From: Devosia sp. FJ2-5-3
GTDB taxonomy: Bacteria > Pseudomonadota > Alphaproteobacteria > Rhizobiales > Devosiaceae
Assembly: GCF_029201545.1 (NCBI RefSeq)
Contig: NZ_CP104007.1
Coordinates: 716,501-780,500 of the forward strand
Direction: 5' to 3'
DNA: 64,000 bases
Shown here: piece by piece, positions 1-8,604 of the stretch
Layout of the letters: every line of letters begins with the position of its first letter
Numbering within the stretch: the first letter of the stretch is position 1
The notes under the pieces: generated by a model
Database searches by the model: none
Told to the model about the DNA's origin: nothing
What the model saw: the letters and a program-made list of their open reading frames with translations, nothing else
Position numbers and translations under genes: made by a program

Positions 1-1193
1 AGGCCTATGTGTTCGGCATCGGGCCCGAGGACGCACGGCCCGCTTTTGTTGCCGGATTGGCCGCTGCGGCGCTGCCGCCGGGGCAATACAAGCTCGAAGG
101 GGAAGTTGGCGACCATACGCTGGCGTCCATCGCGTTCCGTCTCGGCGCCTATCGTTTCGATCGCTATCGGGAGGCCAAGAACGTGGCCGAACTGGTGCTC
201 GATGAGCGGGCCGATGCCGCGGAAGTGGACCGGCACGTGGTGGCCGCGACCCTCGCGCGGGATCTCATCAATACGCCGGCCAGCGATCTCGGCCCGAACG
301 AGCTTGAGATGATCGTCGGGGATTTCGCCCGCGAGCGCTATATGGAGATCCATGTGACCCGGGGCGAGGCGCTCCTGGCTGCCAATTTCCCGATGATCCA
401 CGCCGTCGGCCGCGCCAGTGCGCAGGAGCCGCGCCTCATCGACCTCAGCTGGGGTGATGAGAGCCACCCCAAGGTGACACTGGTGGGCAAGGGCGTCACC
501 TTCGATACGGGTGGGCTGGATATCAAGTCCGCGGCCGGCATGCTGGCGATGAAGAAGGATATGGGCGGGGCGGCCAATGTGCTGGGCCTTGCCCATGCGA
601 TTGTGTCCGCAAAGCTGAAGGTGCGGCTGCGCGTCTTGCTGCCGGTGGTGGAAAATGCCATTTCAGGCAATGCCTTCCGGCCCAGCGATATCCTGCACTC
701 CCGCAAGGGGCTCACGGTCGAAATCGGCAATACCGATGCCGAAGGGCGGTTGATCCTCGCCGATGCGCTGGCGCTGGCCGACGAGGAAAGCCCCGATCTC
801 ATTGTCGACATGGCCACTTTGACCGGCGCTGCCCGCGTCGCGCTGGGGCCGGAATTGCCGGCGCTCTATGCGACGGATGAGACATTGGCCCAGGACCTGG
901 TAAAAACCGGCCTGACGGTGGAAGACCCGCTGTGGCACATGCCGCTCTGGGGCAATTATGACGGGCAGCTCTCGTCCAAGATCGCCGATATCAACAATAC
1001 CGGTGCGGGTGGCTTTGCCGGATCGGTGACGGCTGCGTTGTTCCTGCGCCGCTTCGTGTCGAAGGCGAAGGCCTGGGTGCATCTCGACATTTTCGGATGG
1101 GCGCCGGAAGCGCGTCCCGGGCGGCCAGTGGGCGCCACCGACCAGGCGATCCGCGCCGTCTATGGCGTGATCCGGCAACGCTACGGATCATAG
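1..1193 (+). CDS. Leucyl aminopeptidase family protein (M17), 5' end cut by window
   Basis: Cytosolic metallo-aminopeptidase of family M17, removing N-terminal residues from peptides with two divalent metal ions. The reading frame is open to the window edge (first full codon at 3), so the N-terminus is missing; the GTG at 9 is probably internal. The family signature NTDAEGRLILADAL is encoded from about 729. Upstream, the segment GKGVTFDTGGLDIKSAAGM (encoded about 490-543) carries the metal-binding and catalytic Lys/Asp residues, and DMATLTGAARVALG follows at about 810. About 397 residues are visible against roughly 450-500 for the family, so only a short N-terminal piece is lost. It ends in front of a strong hairpin shared with the convergent gene. 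The family is certain; PepA versus PepB subtype is not assigned. Confidence 0.93.
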   Translation, partial: AYVFGIGPEDARPAFVAGLAAAALPPGQYKLEGEVGDHTLASIAFRLGAYRFDRYREAKNVAELVLDERADAAEVDRHVVAATLARDLINTPASDLGPNELEMIVGDFARERYMEIHVTRGEALLAANFPMIHAVGRASAQEPRLIDLSWGDESHPKVTLVGKGVTFDTGGLDIKSAAGMLAMKKDMGGAANVLGLAHAIVSAKLKVRLRVLLPVVENAISGNAFRPSDILHSRKGLTVEIGNTDAEGRLILADALALADEESPDLIVDMATLTGAARVALGPELPALYATDETLAQDLVKTGLTVEDPLWHMPLWGNYDGQLSSKIADINNTGAGGFAGSVTAALFLRRFVSKAKAWVHLDIFGWAPEARPGRPVGATDQAIRAVYGVIRQRYGS

Positions 1194-1216
1194 GCGGAGC
1201 ACAATCGCCAAAAGGA

Positions 1217-1241
1217 AACGGGGGCCTCGGCCCCCGTTTTT
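1217..1241 (+). terminator. Rho-independent terminator, probably bidirectional
   Basis: A GC-rich hairpin (AACGGGGGCC / GGCCCCCGTT) followed by TTTT lies between two convergent genes. On the opposite strand the stem is followed by a weaker, interrupted T tract, so it may also stop the gene at 1246-1920. Confidence 0.85.
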
Positions 1242-1245
1242 CATT

Positions 1246-1920
1246 TCAGCTTTCGGGCACTAGGTCGACGCCGACGGCCTGCTCGATCGGCGCATCCATC
1301 ACTGCCGTGCCGCTCTTGGGAAACAGGAGCGGGGCCATGGCAAAACCGACGACCACGAGGACGACCATGCCCCAGCCGGCCCATTTCTTGTGCTTGTCGA
1401 TAAATTCGCCGGCGATGGGGCCAAAAAAGTAGAAGAGGCCGCAGGGCACGAAATAGCGGAGACCCCGCCCGATCAGCCCGTAGATGACAAAGGTCCAGAG
1501 GTCCAATCCCGCCACGCCCGAGGTGATGGTGATCACCTTATAGGGGATGGGAGAGATGGCTCCGATGATGATCATCAGCGGGCCGTTGTCGATAAAGCTG
1601 TGGCGCAGGGATTCGAACCCGTCCCCGGCACCATAGAAATCGATGATCGGCCGCCCGACGGTATCGAAGAGAAAATAGCCGATCGCATAACCGGCGAGAC
1701 CGCCGATCACGGAGGAGATCGTGCAGATTGCGGCCAGTCTCCAGGCGCGCGTCCGGTCTGCTATGATCATCGGGGCCAGCATGATCTCCGGGAATATCGG
1801 GAGGATCATGGCTTCGAGGAAGCACAATGCTGCGAGGATCGGCTCGGCCAGCCTGTGCCGGGTCGCCCGCTTCAGGCGGTCGTACAGGCTGGTCTTGTTG
1901 GCAATCGCGGTTTCGGTCAT
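1246..1920 (-). CDS. YqaA-type (SNARE-associated/VTT, DedA-like) membrane protein
   Basis: Integral inner-membrane protein of 224 residues, resembling the YqaA branch of the SNARE-associated (VTT/DedA-like) superfamily. After a short cytoplasmic N-terminus the protein enters a hydrophobic stretch with acidic and proline residues (ALCFLEAMILPIFPEI, about residues 31-46). Then come a Gly-rich helix (GGLAGYAIGYFLFD, about 73-86) and a re-entrant-type segment with paired prolines (IIIGAISPIPYKVITI, about 116-131), a hallmark of the family. A final helix lies near 185-205. DedA relatives are linked to lipid flipping and envelope homeostasis; that role is only an inference here. It is the last gene of a leftward run with the GhrA-like and cytochrome genes, 72 bases from the former. 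Confidence 0.8.
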   Translation of the reverse strand: MTETAIANKTSLYDRLKRATRHRLAEPILAALCFLEAMILPIFPEIMLAPMIIADRTRAWRLAAICTISSVIGGLAGYAIGYFLFDTVGRPIIDFYGAGDGFESLRHSFIDNGPLMIIIGAISPIPYKVITITSGVAGLDLWTFVIYGLIGRGLRYFVPCGLFYFFGPIAGEFIDKHKKWAGWGMVVLVVVGFAMAPLLFPKSGTAVMDAPIEQAVGVDLVPES

Positions 1921-1992
1921 GCAATCTCTTGATAGTCTGGTCCTGGCACCATGCTTGCCTGCAAAAATGTCACGGCGCCAGTGAAAATTGCG

Positions 1993-2931
1993 TCAATAGC
2001 CGCGGTCGCGGTCCACGACATTGACCAAGGGCTTGCCGGAGCGATGGTCGCTGATGATCTTGGAGAAGTAGCGAACCCCGGTCCGGGGGTTGGAAATTGC
2101 CGCGATGTGCGGGGTGACAAAGCAATTTTCCAGGGACCAGAGCGGGCTGTCCTGGGGCAGCGGCTCCACTTCGAACACGTCAAGGCTGGCGGCCCCCAGC
2201 GTGCCGTCCTGGAGGGCTGCGACGATATCGGCTTCGCGCTGATGGCCGCCCCGCGCAGCGTTGATGATGACTGGTCCGTCTTCGAGGCGCCCGCGCCGCA
2301 GTTTGCGGAACGTCTCCATATTGAGGATGCCGGTCGTGTCGGGGGTCAGCGGCAAAAGATCGACGAGAATATCGGTTTCCGCGAGAAAGGCTTCGAACTG
2401 CCCGGGGCCGGCGAAACACTCCACACCCTCGATGCTCTTGGGGCTGCGGCTCCAGCCGCGCACGGTGAAATCGAGTGCGCGCAGGCGGCGGGCTGCGTCC
2501 TGGCCGAGCACGCCGAGGCCCATGATACCCACACTCGTTTCGCTTGAAATGGGGGGATAGAACTGGCGCCAGGTCCGCGCCTTCTGGTCGGCGGCAAAGC
2601 GGGTGAAGCGCCGGTGATGCATGGTGACGTGTGCCACCACATAATCGGTCATCTGCTGGCTGAGCTGATCATCGACGAAGCGTACGATAGGAACATCGGG
2701 CAAATTCGGATGCTTGAGCAGCGCATCGACGCCGGCGCCGAGCGAGAGCACGGCCTTGAGGCCGGTCAGGCCGTCAAAGGCGTCGGCCTTGGGTTTCCAG
2801 ACAAAGATATACTCGATATCGGCGGGGTTAAAATCGTCTCCCCGGCGCACCACGGGATAGGTTCCGAGCGCCTCTGCATAGGCGTTGCCCCAGCGGGACT
2901 CGTCGACATCGGTCAGGTGAAGCAACAACAT
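1993..2931 (-). CDS. ghrA: Glyoxylate/hydroxypyruvate reductase A (GhrA-like)
   Basis: A 312-residue D-2-hydroxyacid dehydrogenase that would reduce glyoxylate to glycolate or hydroxypyruvate to glycerate using NAD(P)H. The nucleotide-binding motif GIMGLGVLGQDAARRL follows the substrate half, which contains LSLGAGVDALL. Downstream, NAARGGHQREADIVAAL and the catalytic-His segment FVTPHIAAISNP are as in GhrA, as is the family's characteristic short N-terminal half beginning LLLHLTD. The Arg of the catalytic triad is probably in NAARGG, and the Glu in DVFEVEPL. It sits between a YqaA-like gene downstream and a cytochrome c gene upstream, separated from the latter by a strong terminator, so it probably has its own promoter. 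Substrate preference cannot be read from sequence. Confidence 0.88.
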   Translation of the reverse strand: MLLLHLTDVDESRWGNAYAEALGTYPVVRRGDDFNPADIEYIFVWKPKADAFDGLTGLKAVLSLGAGVDALLKHPNLPDVPIVRFVDDQLSQQMTDYVVAHVTMHHRRFTRFAADQKARTWRQFYPPISSETSVGIMGLGVLGQDAARRLRALDFTVRGWSRSPKSIEGVECFAGPGQFEAFLAETDILVDLLPLTPDTTGILNMETFRKLRRGRLEDGPVIINAARGGHQREADIVAALQDGTLGAASLDVFEVEPLPQDSPLWSLENCFVTPHIAAISNPRTGVRYFSKIISDHRSGKPLVNVVDRDRGY

Positions 2932-2950
2932 TGGTCTGGTCTACCCCCTC

Positions 2951-2979
2951 AAAAAAAGAGCCGCGCAAGGGCGCGGCTC
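2951..2979 (-). terminator. Rho-independent terminator of the cytochrome c gene
   Basis: On the minus strand a perfect 9-bp stem (GAGCCGCGC / GCGCGGCTC) with a 4-base loop is followed by seven T residues. It lies just downstream of the stop of the cytochrome gene and upstream of the GhrA-like gene. Confidence 0.92.
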
Positions 2980-3007
2980 GAATGGTTTTGCATCAGAAGG
3001 CGAGTGC

Positions 3008-4219
3008 CTACTGGGCGGGCGCGGCAGGCGTTGCCGGTGCGTCGGCGCCTGCGGCAGGCGCAGGATTTGCCGGGGCCGACTCGGTTGCCGGAGTGCCCGA
3101 ACCAACCGGTGTGCCTTCGACCTGCGTTTCGGTCGAGGTGGTGGTCGGCGTCGCGGTGGCCGCAGCAGGTGCCGTCGGCTCGGTGCCTTCCGGGGCCGGG
3201 GTGGTCTGCGCGTCGACTGCGGGTGCGTCAGCGGCACTGCCGGCGCCCGGCAGCGGAACGGGGTCGGGCGACAGGCTGCGCATATAGGCCATGATGTTGG
3301 CGCGTTCTTCGGGGGCGCGCACACCGGCGAAGTTCATCTTGGTGCCGGGGGCGTGGGCCTTCGGGTCGGTCAGGAAAGCGTCCAGATTGGCGAAGGACCA
3401 GATCTGACCTTCGGCCTTCTGCTGGAGCAGGATGTCCGAATAGGCGTAGTCGGCGGCGTGGGCCTTGGGGCCATTGACCAGATTGTAGAGGTTCGGACCC
3501 ATCTTGTTGGGCTCGCCCTCGCCGAAGCTGTGGCAGGACTGGCACTTGCGTGCGGCAGCTTCGCCGCGCTCTGCGGTGGCGCTGGCCATCAGAAGGGCAA
3601 TCTGCGCGTCTTCTTCGGACTGGCCATTGTCTTCGGCGGCACCGGCCTGCTGGTCGGCGGCAGGAGCAACATCTTCCGCGGCAGGGAAGGCTACGGGCGT
3701 GGCGGACAAGGTCTGGAGATAGGCCAGGATGTCGGCGCGTTCTTCAGGCGAACGAACACCGGCAAAATTCATCTTGGTGCCCGGGGCATAGGCCTTGGGA
3801 TCGGTCAGGAAGGCATTGAGGTTGTCATAGGACCAGACCTGACCTTCTGCCTTCTGCTGGAGCAGGATGTCGGAATAGGCAAAGCCCTCGGCGTGGGCCT
3901 TGGAGGCCTCGACGATGTTGTAGAGGTTCGGGCCCATCTTGTTGGGCTCGCCTTCGCCGAAGCTGTGGCAGGACTGGCACTTGCGAGCCGCTGCAGCGCC
4001 GCGCTCGGCGCTGGCGCTGGCCAGGAAGAAACCAATCGACTGCGCTGGTGCCTCTTCCGCCGGCGCGCCGGCAACCAGTTCAGGTTCGGGCAGGGCATAG
4101 CCCGGGCCCTGGCCCTCAACCGGGTGATAGATAGCTTCGGCCAAGAAGCCGACGCCCATCACAAACAACAACGTGCCGAGGACGGCGCCCATGATTTTAT
4201 TTAGCTCGAACGAATCCAT
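3008..4219 (-). CDS. Membrane-anchored diheme cytochrome c with duplicated heme domains
   Basis: Electron-transfer protein anchored by one N-terminal helix (about residues 9-31) with the rest periplasmic. It carries two class I cytochrome c domains. Each has a CQSCH heme motif (about residues 81-85 and 226-230) and a Met ligand in GTKMNFAGV (about 150 and 295). The single-domain relative is the CycM-type membrane cytochrome of rhizobia, which passes electrons from the bc1 complex to oxidases. The two halves are 435 bases apart and almost identical even at DNA level, which points to a recent duplication. A Pro/Ala/Thr-rich tail of about 75 residues follows. I chose the ATG at 4219 (403 aa), preceded by GAGAGA and giving the usual MDSFELNK start, over the upstream frame opening at 4252. 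Confidence 0.88.
   Translation of the reverse strand: MDSFELNKIMGAVLGTLLFVMGVGFLAEAIYHPVEGQGPGYALPEPELVAGAPAEEAPAQSIGFFLASASAERGAAAARKCQSCHSFGEGEPNKMGPNLYNIVEASKAHAEGFAYSDILLQQKAEGQVWSYDNLNAFLTDPKAYAPGTKMNFAGVRSPEERADILAYLQTLSATPVAFPAAEDVAPAADQQAGAAEDNGQSEEDAQIALLMASATAERGEAAARKCQSCHSFGEGEPNKMGPNLYNLVNGPKAHAADYAYSDILLQQKAEGQIWSFANLDAFLTDPKAHAPGTKMNFAGVRAPEERANIMAYMRSLSPDPVPLPGAGSAADAPAVDAQTTPAPEGTEPTAPAAATATPTTTSTETQVEGTPVGSGTPATESAPANPAPAAGADAPATPAAPAQ
3481..3990 (-). repeat. Two near-identical direct repeats within the cytochrome c gene
   Basis: Bases about 3481-3553 and 3916-3988 are almost the same, with only a few single-base differences, and encode the CQSCHSFGEGEPNKMGPNLYN segment of the two heme domains. 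Similarity continues over the whole domain at lower identity. The 435-base offset equals 145 codons. Confidence 0.85.
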
Positions 4220-4475
4220 TTGGTCTCTCTGCCGGTCCATCCCCGTGGACAATTCTACAGACTGGCCAAGCCCGATATCAACGAAGATATCCGCCTCAAC
4301 AGGCCAGTCCGGCGCGCGCGGAAGATAGTATCACGGCCCGCCCTGTGCAACAGGGCAAAACCACGGTGCGACATTTCCCCCGTTCCTTTCCCCTTCCTAG
4401 CTGCAACCGCGCGAGATTGACACCCCATGGGGGCGCGTCTAAAGCCCGCAGGTCCCACCTTTAACGGATCCTCCC

Positions 4476-5306
4476 ATGAGCAAGAAAATCGCCTTCCAGG
4501 GCGAACCTGGAGCCTTCAGCCACGCAGCGGCTGCCAAAGTGTTTCCGGGGGAGGAGTTCGTGGGCTGCGTCACCTTCGAGGAGACGCTTGCCGCCGTTCA
4601 GTCCGGACGCGCCGATTTTGCCGTCGTGCCGGTGGAAAATTCGCTCTATGGCCGCATCACCGATATCCATCACTTGCTGCCCGAGAGCGGCCTTCACATC
4701 GTGGGAGAGACCTATCTGCGGGTGGAAATGACGCTCCTGGGCGTGCCGGGTGCGTCGCTCGAGGATATCAAGGCGGTGCAGTCGCTTTCGGTCGCGCTGG
4801 GCCAGTGCCGCCGTTTCATCAGCCAGAACGGCCTGCGCACCATCAACTCGGTCGATACGGCCGGCTCGGCGCGCGAAGTCTCCGAAAAAGGTGACCGCAG
4901 CGTGGCCGCCATCGCCTCGCGCTTTGCGGGCGAAATCTACGGGCTCGATGTCCTGGCATCCAATATCGAGGACGCCGACCACAATACGACGCGGTTCCTG
5001 GTTCTTTCGCCCAGTGAAAAGCGAGCCGAACAGGGTGCTGCCGTCAAGACCACTTTTGTGTTCCGCGTCCGCAACGTGCCGGCTGCGCTCTACAAGGCCA
5101 TGGGCGGGTTCGCCACCAACAGCGTCAACATGACCAAGCTGGAAAGCTATATGGTGGGCGGGGCTTTTACGGCCACCCAGTTCTACGCCGATATCGAAGG
5201 CCATCCGGACGACCGGTCCGTGCAGTTGGCATTCGAGGAGCTGAATTTCTTTACCGATTACTTCCGCATCCTGGGCGTCTATCCGTCTTCCCAGCCGGGC
5301 GAGTAG
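4476..5306 (+). CDS. pheA: Prephenate dehydratase
   Basis: Monofunctional enzyme of 276 residues converting prephenate to phenylpyruvate, the committed step of phenylalanine synthesis. The catalytic domain covers about residues 4-180 and contains the NTTRFLVL motif with the catalytic Thr (about 171-174). An ACT regulatory domain follows (about 190-275) with the ESYM element (223-226) known to contact the feedback inhibitor phenylalanine. There is no chorismate mutase domain, as is usual for alphaproteobacteria. The ATG at 4476 gives the standard MSKKIAFQGEPGAFSH start, though the upstream Shine-Dalgarno is poor. It is isolated on its strand: the cytochrome c gene is divergent across about 255 bases, and sthA follows with its own leader. 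Confidence 0.95.
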   Translation: MSKKIAFQGEPGAFSHAAAAKVFPGEEFVGCVTFEETLAAVQSGRADFAVVPVENSLYGRITDIHHLLPESGLHIVGETYLRVEMTLLGVPGASLEDIKAVQSLSVALGQCRRFISQNGLRTINSVDTAGSAREVSEKGDRSVAAIASRFAGEIYGLDVLASNIEDADHNTTRFLVLSPSEKRAEQGAAVKTTFVFRVRNVPAALYKAMGGFATNSVNMTKLESYMVGGAFTATQFYADIEGHPDDRSVQLAFEELNFFTDYFRILGVYPSSQPGE

Positions 5307-5370
5307 TCCTGCCGTTCCAATCTGCAGTCCGCTGAAAGCCATTTGCTTTTTTCTTCTTGCGCGACTGCTG

Positions 5371-5427
5371 AGACAATGGTCCACCCTGTAGCTGCAGGGT
5401 GGTGCGCCCTGCGTCGATCCATTGTCT
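5371..5427 (+). promoter_or_regulatory. Structured leader (nested hairpins) upstream of sthA
   Basis: A perfect 9-bp outer helix (AGACAATGG at 5371-5379 with CCATTGTCT at 5419-5427) encloses a second perfect 8-bp hairpin (CCACCCTG at 5381-5388, CAGGGTGG at 5395-5402). The outer helix ends about 4 bases before the likely ribosome binding site ACGAGGG (5431-5437) and 20 bases before the GTG start of sthA. This may be a cis-acting leader or the terminator-less end of another RNA; no known riboswitch class was recognised. Confidence 0.5.
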
Positions 5428-5446
5428 GGAAACGAGGGCAAATCCC

Positions 5447-6937
5447 GTGGAGCATTTCGATCTCATCGTCATCGGTTCGGGACCGGCCGGTCGCCGCGCC
5501 GCCATACAGGCGGCAAAGCTGGGCAAGTCCGTGCTGGTGGTGGAGAACCGCATGCGCCTCGGTGGAGTGTCGGTGCATACCGGCACCATTCCCTCCAAAA
5601 CCCTGCGCGAGACCGTGCTCAATCTCTCCGGTTGGCGGGAGCGCGGCTTTTACGGCATGTCCTATCGCGTCAAGAAGGACATCGAGGGCAAGGATCTCGG
5701 CGCGCGGCTGCGCAAGACGCTCGACTATGAGATCGAGGTGCTCGAACACCAGTTTGCCCGCAATGGTGTCAAGACTTTCGGCGGCATCGCGCGCTTTCGC
5801 GACGACCACCATGTCGTGGTGACCGATCATGCCGGAGACGAAGTCGTCTTCGGGTTCGACTTCGCCGTTATCGCGGTGGGAACGGCCCCGTTCAGGCCGG
5901 CCAATATCGAGTTCGACACCCATACAATTCTCGACAGCGACACCTTGATCAGCGATCTGCGCGTGCCGCGCAGCCTGACGGTCGTGGGCGCGGGCGTTAT
6001 CGGCATCGAATATGCCACGATCTTCTCGGCGCTGGACGTGCCGGTCACGGTCATCGAGCCGCGCGACAATTTCCTCGACTTCATCGATCGCGAGATCATC
6101 GAGGAATTTACCCATGACCTGCGTCATCGCGGGCTGACCATGCGGTTGGGCGGCAAGGTGGATCGGGTCGAAAAGGATGCTCAGGGCTGGGCCATTGCCC
6201 ATCTTACCGATGGCCGGCAGATCCGTTCGGACATGCTGCTTTATGCAGCCGGCCGCGTGGGCGCCACATCCGATCTGGGGCTCGCCTCCTGTGGGGTCGT
6301 GCCCGATGAACGCGGGCGTCTCCATGTCGACCCGGCGACGTTTCAGACGCAAATACCTCATATTTACGCCGCCGGTGACGTCATCGGGTTTCCCGCCCTT
6401 GCCTCGACTTCGATGGAACAGGGGCGAATCGCTGCGCTGCACGCCTTTGGCGCGAGGATGCCCCCGGCACCGGCTTTCTTTCCCTATGGGATTTATGCGG
6501 TGCCCGAGATTTCGACCATCGGGCTCACCGAGCAACAGGTGCGCGAGCAGAAGATCCCCTATGAATGCGGCGTGGCGCGGTTCCGCGAAACCTCGCGCGG
6601 TCACATCATGGGGCTGCAGTCGGGCATGATGAAGATGATCGTGGCGCTCGACACGCGAAAGCTGCTCGGCGTGCACATCGTGGGCGAAGGAGCCACCGAG
6701 CTCATCCATATCGGCCAGGCCGTGCTCAATCTGGGCGCCACGCTCGACTATTTCGTCGAGAACACCTTCAACTATCCGACGCTGGCCGAGGCCTACAAGA
6801 TCGCCGCGCTCGATGCCTGGAACCGCATGCCCCGGGTGACGCCCGCCGCGCCGGTGATGGACAAGGCGACACCCACGCCCGATGCCAGCCCGGAAACGCC
6901 GGATCCGGTCAGTAGCTCTTCTCGGGCAGAGGAATAA
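5447..6937 (+). CDS. sthA: Si-specific NAD(P)+ transhydrogenase (soluble)
   Basis: Soluble flavoprotein of 496 residues that interconverts NADPH and NADH. It has the pyridine nucleotide-disulfide oxidoreductase fold. The FAD motif GSGPAGRRAA is at the N-terminus, the NAD(P) motif GAGVIGIEYA in the middle, the second FAD segment YAAGDVIGFPALAS follows, and the dimerisation domain is C-terminal. The place of the redox cysteine pair reads GGVSVHTGTIPSK with no cysteine at either position, which rules out a lipoamide or glutathione reductase and fits SthA. I chose the GTG at 5447, with GAGGG about 10 bases upstream, because the protein then begins directly at the FAD domain; the frame opens further up at 5399. 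The last 29 bases overlap the convergent pirin gene. Confidence 0.9.
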   Translation: MEHFDLIVIGSGPAGRRAAIQAAKLGKSVLVVENRMRLGGVSVHTGTIPSKTLRETVLNLSGWRERGFYGMSYRVKKDIEGKDLGARLRKTLDYEIEVLEHQFARNGVKTFGGIARFRDDHHVVVTDHAGDEVVFGFDFAVIAVGTAPFRPANIEFDTHTILDSDTLISDLRVPRSLTVVGAGVIGIEYATIFSALDVPVTVIEPRDNFLDFIDREIIEEFTHDLRHRGLTMRLGGKVDRVEKDAQGWAIAHLTDGRQIRSDMLLYAAGRVGATSDLGLASCGVVPDERGRLHVDPATFQTQIPHIYAAGDVIGFPALASTSMEQGRIAALHAFGARMPPAPAFFPYGIYAVPEISTIGLTEQQVREQKIPYECGVARFRETSRGHIMGLQSGMMKMIVALDTRKLLGVHIVGEGATELIHIGQAVLNLGATLDYFVENTFNYPTLAEAYKIAALDAWNRMPRVTPAAPVMDKATPTPDASPETPDPVSSSSRAEE

Positions 6938-7835
6938 ACTCGCTCTCATCGGGCACGGCGCCGAAGCGGGCCTGCTTCCAGTCCTGCTTGGCCTGTTCGA
7001 TCCGCTCGCGGCTCGAGGAGACGAAGTTCCACCAGATATAGCGCGGGCCTTCGAGCGCGGTGCCGCCGAGGAACATCATCCGCGCCGGGGTCACTGCCTT
7101 TACGGTAATGGCGTCGCCGGGCCGGAAGACGAGCAGGCGCGGCCCTTCGAAGGTGTCGCCGGCAATGGTGATGGTGCCCTCCACCAGATAGATGGCGCGC
7201 TCCTCATATTCGGTGTCGAGCGGGGCGCTGAGCCCTGCGGCGAGGCTCACCTCGACATAGAACCAGTCCGACACCGTCTGCACCGGGGACAGGCGGCCAA
7301 AGGCCCGTCCGGCAATGATGCGGGCCGAGAGCCCGTTGTCACTGACGGTGGGAAGGATTTGCGAGGCGAAATGCTGGAAGCTGGGGGCGATCTCCTCACG
7401 GTCCTGCGGCAGGGCGATCCAGCTCTGCAGGCCCAGCATGGTGTGGCCGCTGGCGCGTTCGACTTCCGGCGTCCGCTCCGAATGGGTTATGCCGCTGCCG
7501 GCGGTCATCAAGTTCATCGCGCCCGGACGGATATCCTGGACATTCCCCTCGCTGTCGCGGTGAGTGATTTTTCCATCGAAGAGATAGGTGACCGTCGACA
7601 ATCCGATATGGGGATGAGGTTTGACGTCCATGCCCTGGCCGGCGAGGAACTGCACCGGCCCGAAATGGTCAAAGAAGATGAAGGGGCCAACCATCTGCCG
7701 CTTGCCATGGGGCAGGGCCCGGCGGACTGGAAAGCCGTCGCCCAGATCGCGGGTTCGAGGGACGATAACCAGTTCGAGGGCGTCACAGCTCTCGGTGTCA
7801 CCGGCAATGGGATCGTAATGGGGGAGCCAGGTCAT
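6909..7835 (-). CDS. Pirin family protein
   Basis: Bicupin of 308 residues. The N-terminal pirin domain carries the metal-binding pattern HPHIG ... THRDSEG ... ITHSE, whose His/Glu residues bind iron in the family, and a pirin C-terminal cupin domain covers about 190-300. Family members include quercetinases and redox-responsive regulators; which applies here is unknown. The ATG at 7835 is preceded by an excellent AAGGAG at 8-base spacing, so the longer frame from 7925 is not used. Its 3' end overlaps sthA tail to tail by 29 bases, and it is divergent from an Rrf2 regulator across about 120 bases. Rrf2-type control of the pirin is therefore a reasonable guess. Confidence 0.9.
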   Translation of the reverse strand: MTWLPHYDPIAGDTESCDALELVIVPRTRDLGDGFPVRRALPHGKRQMVGPFIFFDHFGPVQFLAGQGMDVKPHPHIGLSTVTYLFDGKITHRDSEGNVQDIRPGAMNLMTAGSGITHSERTPEVERASGHTMLGLQSWIALPQDREEIAPSFQHFASQILPTVSDNGLSARIIAGRAFGRLSPVQTVSDWFYVEVSLAAGLSAPLDTEYEERAIYLVEGTITIAGDTFEGPRLLVFRPGDAITVKAVTPARMMFLGGTALEGPRYIWWNFVSSSRERIEQAKQDWKQARFGAVPDESEFIPLPEKSY

Positions 7836-7954
7836 CGGCGAACTCCTTTCCGGGCAGCTTTCACTGTGGTGCCGCATGGCCGGCCTGTCGAGGCGGAACA
7901 TGCGTGTAACCGGCCGACTTGACATTGCTCGTGCCGGCGCACCATCTCCTTGGC

Positions 7955-8425
7955 ATGAACCGAGACAGTCGACTTTCCGGCGTGCTGCATGTGCTGCTGC
8001 ACATGGCGCAGTATGATGGCCCCGTTACCTCCGAAACTCTCGCCCGCGCGATGGATACCAATCCCGTGGTCGTTCGGCGCGTCATGGCGGGCCTGCGCGA
8101 GGCGGGGTATGTGCGCTCCGAAAAGGGGCATGGCGGAGGCTGGCGGCTGGCCGTCGAGCTGGCGTCGATCACCCTTCTCGATATCTACAGGGCGCTGGGC
8201 AGTCCTTCGCTCCTTGCGATCGGACATCGCTCGGACCATCCCGATTGTGCGGTCGAAAAGGCGGTCAACTCCGCTCTCGAAGAGAGTTTTGCTGCCGCCG
8301 AAACTCTTTTGCTGGCGCGGTTCGGGGAAGTGTCGCTGGCCGAGCTCAATGCCCGTTTCGCCCCACAATATGGGCAGTGGCGCGACGCCTTTTCCCACAG
8401 TCACGGGGCAGAGAGCGAGGGCTAA
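7955..8425 (+). CDS. Rrf2 family transcriptional regulator
   Basis: DNA-binding protein of 156 residues with the Rrf2 winged helix (about residues 5-80, including [29 protein letters not shown]). The cysteine-rich loop that binds an iron-sulfur cluster in IscR and NsrR is missing; only one Cys is present (in HPDCAV, about residue 90). It therefore resembles the YwnA-type subgroup that senses without a cluster. The ATG at 7955 gives the canonical start. There is no good Shine-Dalgarno, and a perfect TTGACA lies 31 bases upstream (7919-7924), so the mRNA could be leaderless or nearly so. It is divergent from the pirin gene, a common pairing. Confidence 0.85.
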   Translation: MNRDSRLSGVLHVLLHMAQYDGPVTSETLARAMDTNPVVVRRVMAGLREAGYVRSEKGHGGGWRLAVELASITLLDIYRALGSPSLLAIGHRSDHPDCAVEKAVNSALEESFAAAETLLLARFGEVSLAELNARFAPQYGQWRDAFSHSHGAESEG

Positions 8426-8512
8426 GTCATTGCCTGGGCGCGATGATTAAGAACCGGGTAATGATGATAAATTCCCCAACGGCCATAATTAATCGGCGGT
8501 GACCTGCCATCA

Positions 8513-8527
8513 TTAACTGGGCTTTAA
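8513..8527 (+). promoter_or_regulatory. CtrA-type box (TTAA-N7-TTAA) upstream of flagellin
   Basis: TTAA at 8513-8516 and TTAA at 8524-8527 are separated by exactly 7 bases, 77 bases before the flagellin start. A degenerate second copy (TTAA-N7-GTAA) lies at 8447-8461. This matches the CtrA recognition consensus established in Caulobacter and other alphaproteobacteria. Confidence 0.5.
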
Positions 8528-8604
8528 GAGGATCGGTACAATTCTACCCATCGTGAAAGGGCTGCATGAAGCGGCTCGAAGTTTCCAGAAGGAAAGCACC
8601 ACAC

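Noticed and set aside
5279..6949. 556-codon minus-strand frame opposite sthA
   Set aside because: Antisense shadow of a well-supported gene; no ribosome site, no family motif.
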